Assembly: GCA_017481185.1 (NCBI GenBank) | Contig: JAFUPO010000376.1 | Span: forward strand, 1 to 8,640 | Direction: 5' to 3' | Length of the DNA stretch: 8,640 bases | DNA from: Clostridia bacterium | GTDB taxonomy: Bacteria; Bacillota_A; Clostridia; Christensenellales; Aristaeellaceae | Shown: piece after piece, positions 5,817 through 8,640 of the stretch | Numbering within the stretch: the first letter of the stretch is position 1 | Layout of the letters: each line of letters starts with the position of its first letter | Notes under the pieces: model-generated | Seen by the model: only the letters and a program-made list of their open reading frames with translations | Told to the model about the DNA's origin: nothing | The model's database searches: none | Program-made: the position numbers and the translations under genes

Positions 5817-6914
5817 ATGAAGCTTGGGGTTGTGGGTCTGCCCAATGTGGGCAAGAGCACCCTTTTTAATGCCATTACCAAGGCTGGCGCGCAGGCCGCC
5901 AATTACCCTTTTTGCACCATCGAACCTAATACTGGCGTGGTGATGGTGCCTGATAGCCGTTTGGATGTGCTGGCTCAGATGTATAATCCCAAGAAGGTGA
6001 CTCCCACCACCATTGAGTTTGTAGACATCGCCGGTCTTGTGAAGGGCGCCAGCCGCGGCGAGGGGCTGGGAAATAAGTTTTTATCTCACATCCGTGAAGT
6101 TGATGCTATTGTTCATGTGGTGCGCTGCTTTGAGGATGAGAACATCATTCATGTGGACGGCTCCATTGATCCGGCCCGAGATATTGAGACCATCAATCTG
6201 GAGCTAATCTTCGCTGACATGGAAACCGTGTCCCGCCGCCAGGAAAAGGCTAAGAAGATGTTTAAGTCTGGCGATAAAAAGTTTGCTTTGGAGGCAGAGG
6301 TGGCTGAACGCCTTTACGCTCATTTGGAAAGCGGCAAGCCTGCTCGCACTTGCACCTTTAATGAGGACGAAAAGGCTGTGGTCGATAGCTGGTTTCTTCT
6401 CACCGATAAGCCTGTGATCTACGCCGCCAACATAGGCGAGAACGATCTGGGGAAAGATGAAAAGGACATCCCTGGCATTGCCAAGGTGCAGGCCATTGCC
6501 GAATCCGAAAATGCCGAGATGCTGGTGATCTCAGCGCAGATTGAAGAGGAGATTGCTCAGATGGAACCGGAGGAAAAGGCCGAGTTTCTGACGGATCTGG
6601 GCATTGGCGAAAGCGGTTTGGATCGGTTGATTACCAAGTGCTACCGCCTCCTGGGCCTGATCTCTTTCCTCACCGCCGGTTCTGATGAGTGCCGTGCATG
6701 GACCATCAAGGAAGGCACCAAGGCTCCTCAAGCTGCTGGCAAGATCCATACGGATTTTGAGAAAGGCTTTATCCGTGCCGAAATCGTGCCCTTTGATCAG
6801 CTGGTGAAGGAAGGAACCATGGCCGCCTGCCGTGAAAAGGGCCTGATCCGCTCCGAAGGCAAGGAATATGTGATGAAGGATGGGGATATTACCCTGTTCC
6901 GCTTCAACGTGTAA
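5817..6914 (+). CDS. ychF: Redox-regulated ATPase YchF (OLA1 family)
   Basis: YchF is a universally conserved P-loop NTPase of the Obg group that binds ATP rather than GTP, associates with ribosomes and is linked to oxidative-stress and translation control. At 365 residues it has the usual family length. The P-loop GLPNVGKS is at residues 7-14. The switch II motif is DIAGLV (70-75), with a hydrophobic residue in place of the catalytic glutamine. The specificity motif NIGE (205-208) replaces NKxD, which explains the preference for ATP. The C-terminal 85 or so residues form the TGS domain. The start ATG 5817 has a purine-rich site, AAGGAAGGGG (5798-5807), ahead of it; an alternative in-frame start at 5784 lies almost at the predicted transcription start and would give a non-family extension. 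The gene is followed after 15 bases by the ATP-grasp gene and is probably co-transcribed with it. Confidence 0.97.
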   Translation: MKLGVVGLPNVGKSTLFNAITKAGAQAANYPFCTIEPNTGVVMVPDSRLDVLAQMYNPKKVTPTTIEFVDIAGLVKGASRGEGLGNKFLSHIREVDAIVHVVRCFEDENIIHVDGSIDPARDIETINLELIFADMETVSRRQEKAKKMFKSGDKKFALEAEVAERLYAHLESGKPARTCTFNEDEKAVVDSWFLLTDKPVIYAANIGENDLGKDEKDIPGIAKVQAIAESENAEMLVISAQIEEEIAQMEPEEKAEFLTDLGIGESGLDRLITKCYRLLGLISFLTAGSDECRAWTIKEGTKAPQAAGKIHTDFEKGFIRAEIVPFDQLVKEGTMAACREKGLIRSEGKEYVMKDGDITLFRFNV

Positions 6915-6929
6915 GAAAGAAGGAGTTAC

Positions 6930-7940
6930 ATGGGCCGCATTGCTTATCTGATCAAGCGCCTGCTTAAGATGGATTACAAGGCCATGTGGAAAACCACGGA
7001 CCTGTTAAAAGAGCGCAGCGGCAAAAGCCGCTTGTGGCTGCTTTGCGATATGTTCAAGTGCGCTGTTCAATACAACGCAGGCTATGTTGATTACAAGATC
7101 GCCCAAATGTATCGCCTGAACGACGCTCAGCGCCGCACGGTGATCACCCGCGGCATTTCCAACAGCATTGTGCGCCGCATGAACGATAAGGCCTACTGGC
7201 ATTTCTTTGATGACAAGGCGCAGTTTAATACCCTTTTTGCCGATCAGGTCAAGCGGGATTGGGTGCTCATCAATGGCGAAGCAACGCCGCAGAAGCTAGC
7301 CGCTTTTTTACAGAAAAAGGTTCAGGCCATCGGCAAGCCTCTGGAAGGATCTAGCGGACAGGGCATCCAGCGCTATACGGAGGCTGACTGGGCTCAGGGA
7401 GCTGAAGCCTTCCTGACAAAACTAAGGCAGGATGGTATTGGCATCCTTGAGGAGATTGTTGAACAGCATCCTGATATGGCTTCTTTATGCGCTACATCGG
7501 TCAATACGGTGCGCATTGCTACCCTATTAGGGGATAAAAAGCAGGGCATTGTATATGCGTTTCTGCGCATTGGTAACGGCAAGGTCATGGATAACGTGGA
7601 CTGCGGGGGCATGGCCGCCCGCGTGGATCTAGCAACCGGCAAGCTGCTGACCGTTGGGGCCGACAAGCAGGGCAACACCTTCACCCATCACCCCAAAACC
7701 GGCACGCCCATTGTGGGGTTTCAAGTGCCCTATTGGGAGGAGGCTAAGGCCATGTGCCTGCAAGCAGCCAATAAGGTGCCCCAAATGCGCTTTGTTGCTT
7801 GGGATGTTGCGATTACACCCCAGGGGCCCCGATTTATTGAGGGCAACTCTTTTCCCAGTCACGCCATTCCTCAGTTTGCTGCTCATTACCCGGATGGCAT
7901 AGGCATCCTCGGGGAGTTTAAAAAATTTATTGATCTGTAA
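6930..7940 (+). CDS. Sugar-transfer-associated ATP-grasp domain protein
   Basis: The 336-residue product matches what I know of the 'sugar-transfer associated ATP-grasp' family, often found near polysaccharide and cell-surface gene clusters. ATP-grasp enzymes join a carboxylate to an amine or similar nucleophile using ATP. After a basic, helical N-terminal part (about 1-95), the visible motifs are an ATP-binding loop region GSSGQG (140-145), the EEIVEQ strand (174-179), the family signature SVNTVRI (190-196), a Gly-rich DNVDCGGMAA (221-230), and the metal-binding strand ending in IEGN (303-306). AGGAG (6921-6925) precedes the ATG by only four bases. The start lies 15 bases after the ychF stop codon with no terminator between, so the two share a transcript. 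The substrate cannot be told from the sequence, and no glycosyltransferase gene is in the window to hint at one. Confidence 0.85.
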   Translation: MGRIAYLIKRLLKMDYKAMWKTTDLLKERSGKSRLWLLCDMFKCAVQYNAGYVDYKIAQMYRLNDAQRRTVITRGISNSIVRRMNDKAYWHFFDDKAQFNTLFADQVKRDWVLINGEATPQKLAAFLQKKVQAIGKPLEGSSGQGIQRYTEADWAQGAEAFLTKLRQDGIGILEEIVEQHPDMASLCATSVNTVRIATLLGDKKQGIVYAFLRIGNGKVMDNVDCGGMAARVDLATGKLLTVGADKQGNTFTHHPKTGTPIVGFQVPYWEEAKAMCLQAANKVPQMRFVAWDVAITPQGPRFIEGNSFPSHAIPQFAAHYPDGIGILGEFKKFIDL

Positions 7941-7948
7941 AAGCTCCT

Positions 7949-7975
7949 GCCTTTCCCTGCGCGGAAAGGCCTTTT
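7949..7975 (+). terminator. Intrinsic terminator of the ychF operon
   Basis: GCCTTTCC (7949-7956) pairs perfectly with GGAAAGGC (7963-7970) around a 6-base loop, followed by CTTTT. It begins eight bases after the ATP-grasp stop codon. The T-run is short, so termination may be incomplete. Confidence 0.72.
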
Positions 7976-8070
7976 GCTACGAAGATCCATCCGCCTAAGA
8001 TCAAATTCATCATGGGTTGCTTCTGGCGTGCTTTTGTAGCAAATGACACAATATGTAAAGCATAAAAAGA

Positions 8071-8099
8071 TTGTATTTTCGTCGTTTTCAATGTATAAT
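8071..8099 (+). promoter_or_regulatory. Promoter of the receiver-like gene
   Basis: TTGTAT (8071-8076) and TATAAT (8094-8099) are separated by 17 bases, giving a start near 8105 and a leader of about 38 bases. A second TATAAT at 8114-8119 has no good -35 box and is less likely to be used. Confidence 0.65.
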
Positions 8100-8143
8100 A
8101 ATTAGGGTTCATCTATAATGTAATGTCTATGGGAGGTCAGCTG

Positions 8144-8548
8144 ATGTACAAATTGCTTCTGGCGACGGATCGGCAGGAGATCAGAGACGTCTTTGAGCAG
8201 GTGGAATCCTGGGAGGCATTGGGCTTTCGTACGCCTAGAGTGGCTGACAGCGCCCAGGGCGCTATCGCCTGCCTAAAGGCTCACCATGTGGACGCTATTG
8301 CTTTTCGGCTTCCTCCGGACCAGGCGGAAACGCTGCATGAGTACCTGCAAAAGGCACATCCCATTATGCCGATTTTCCAAACTGCGTTCAGCAAAAAGGG
8401 TCAGATCGCCTATGTAAAGGAGCTACGCTCCCTTTTAAACCGTACCCACGCAGATTTTTCCAACGATAACTTTGGCGAAGCTGATATGATGATGCTTTGC
8501 CGGCATGAGTTTCTTCGTTCACTTTTGTCCGATCGTATCGAAAGCTAG
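8144..8548 (+). CDS. Degenerate response-regulator receiver-like protein (likely 5' part of a broken regulator gene)
   Basis: The 134-residue product resembles the N-terminal receiver domain of AraC-type response regulators: it opens with MYKLLLATD, has the WEALGF segment at 23-28, and a VDAIAFRLP strand at 49-57. The phosphoacceptor Asp expected near residue 55 is Arg, and only one of the paired acidic residues is kept (Asp9), so it should not be phosphorylated in the normal way. Residues from about 95 on are helical and polar. The ATG at 8144 has GGGAGGT (8131-8137) six bases upstream; an earlier in-frame ATG at 8123 lacks a site. The TAG at 8546-8548 is not followed by a terminator. The same frame continues with protein-like sequence, so this is probably the front part of a longer regulator. 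It could also be a genuine short stand-alone receiver. Confidence 0.7.
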   Translation: MYKLLLATDRQEIRDVFEQVESWEALGFRTPRVADSAQGAIACLKAHHVDAIAFRLPPDQAETLHEYLQKAHPIMPIFQTAFSKKGQIAYVKELRSLLNRTHADFSNDNFGEADMMMLCRHEFLRSLLSDRIES

Positions 8549-8640
8549 GAGGAAGTAAGAACGCAGCTAATGCTTTTGAGAAGCCGAATGGATCCTGATC
8601 AACCTTGATTTATGGTAGATATTGACTTTCATCATGTCTA
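8549..8640 (+). pseudogene. In-frame continuation of the receiver-like gene beyond TAG and TGA
   Basis: Reading on in the same frame after the TAG gives 19 codons beginning EEVRTQLMLLRSRMDPDQP, then TGA (8606-8608), then FMVDIDFHHV to the window edge. The first part looks like an amphipathic helix and the part after TGA like a beta strand, as expected for the middle region of such a regulator. The AGGAGG overlapping the stop (8547-8552) has no start codon at a usable distance, so it is better read as codons for Glu-Glu than as a ribosome binding site. No frameshift is needed, only two point changes. The call rests on the look of the translation and on memory of related regulators, not on an alignment. 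Confidence 0.42.

Noticed and set aside
7973..8043. Inverted repeat TTTGCTAC (7973-7980) and GTAGCAAA (8036-8043)
   Set aside because: Arms are only 8 bases with a 55-base spacer, no further pairing extends them, and nothing ties them to an element or RNA.
8570..8608. Short reading frame of 12 codons starting at ATG 8570
   Set aside because: The AGGAGG at 8547-8552 is 17 bases away, too far to serve it, and the frame is the same as the upstream gene, so it fits better as part of the broken gene.
1..8640. Genome-wide reassignment of TAG or TGA to explain the interrupted regulator
   Set aside because: Every other gene in the window is read through completely with the standard code, with no internal TAG or TGA, and UGG is used normally for Trp.

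Overview
The window looks like a chromosomal segment from a Gram-positive anaerobe of the Bacillota, probably class Clostridia. The evidence is the gene order darA-holB-ricT (the yaaQ-holB-yaaT arrangement of Firmicutes), strong purine-rich ribosome binding sites, sigma-A type promoters with exact 17-base spacers, a small clostridial 2[4Fe-4S] ferredoxin, and moderate GC. No RNA gene, CRISPR array, insertion sequence or phage gene was seen.

Layout. Bases 3-338 are the 3' end of an unrecognised plus-strand gene, followed by a hairpin at 364-401. A near-consensus promoter (434-462) drives a compact operon: darA (cyclic-di-AMP receptor), holB (DNA polymerase III delta prime subunit) and ricT (PSP1/YaaT-family protein with paired cysteine motifs). 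The holB and ricT genes overlap by 13 bases. A separate promoter (3092-3120) drives a 56-residue ferredoxin gene, which ends in a strong terminator that works on both strands (3367-3408).

On the minus strand, two adjacent genes (5638-4202, then 4162-3407) encode zinc-ribbon membrane proteins. The first begins with a CpXC-type domain. They form an accessory-looking pair between housekeeping genes, and sampled sequence lines look more AT-rich than ychF. From the divergent intergenic region at 5639-5816, plus-strand transcription resumes with ychF and a tightly spaced sugar-transfer-type ATP-grasp gene (15 bases apart), ending at a terminator at 7949-7975.

The last unit has a good promoter (8071-8099) and a gene for a degenerate response-regulator receiver domain. 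It stops at a TAG codon at 8546-8548, but the same frame continues past TAG, and past a TGA at 8606-8608, with protein-like sequence to the window edge. The best reading is a regulator gene broken by two in-frame stops; recoding is a less likely alternative.

The operon genes join second-messenger sensing (DarA), replication (HolB) and RNA-processing or developmental control (RicT). The least explained parts are the minus-strand zinc-ribbon pair and the interrupted regulator.
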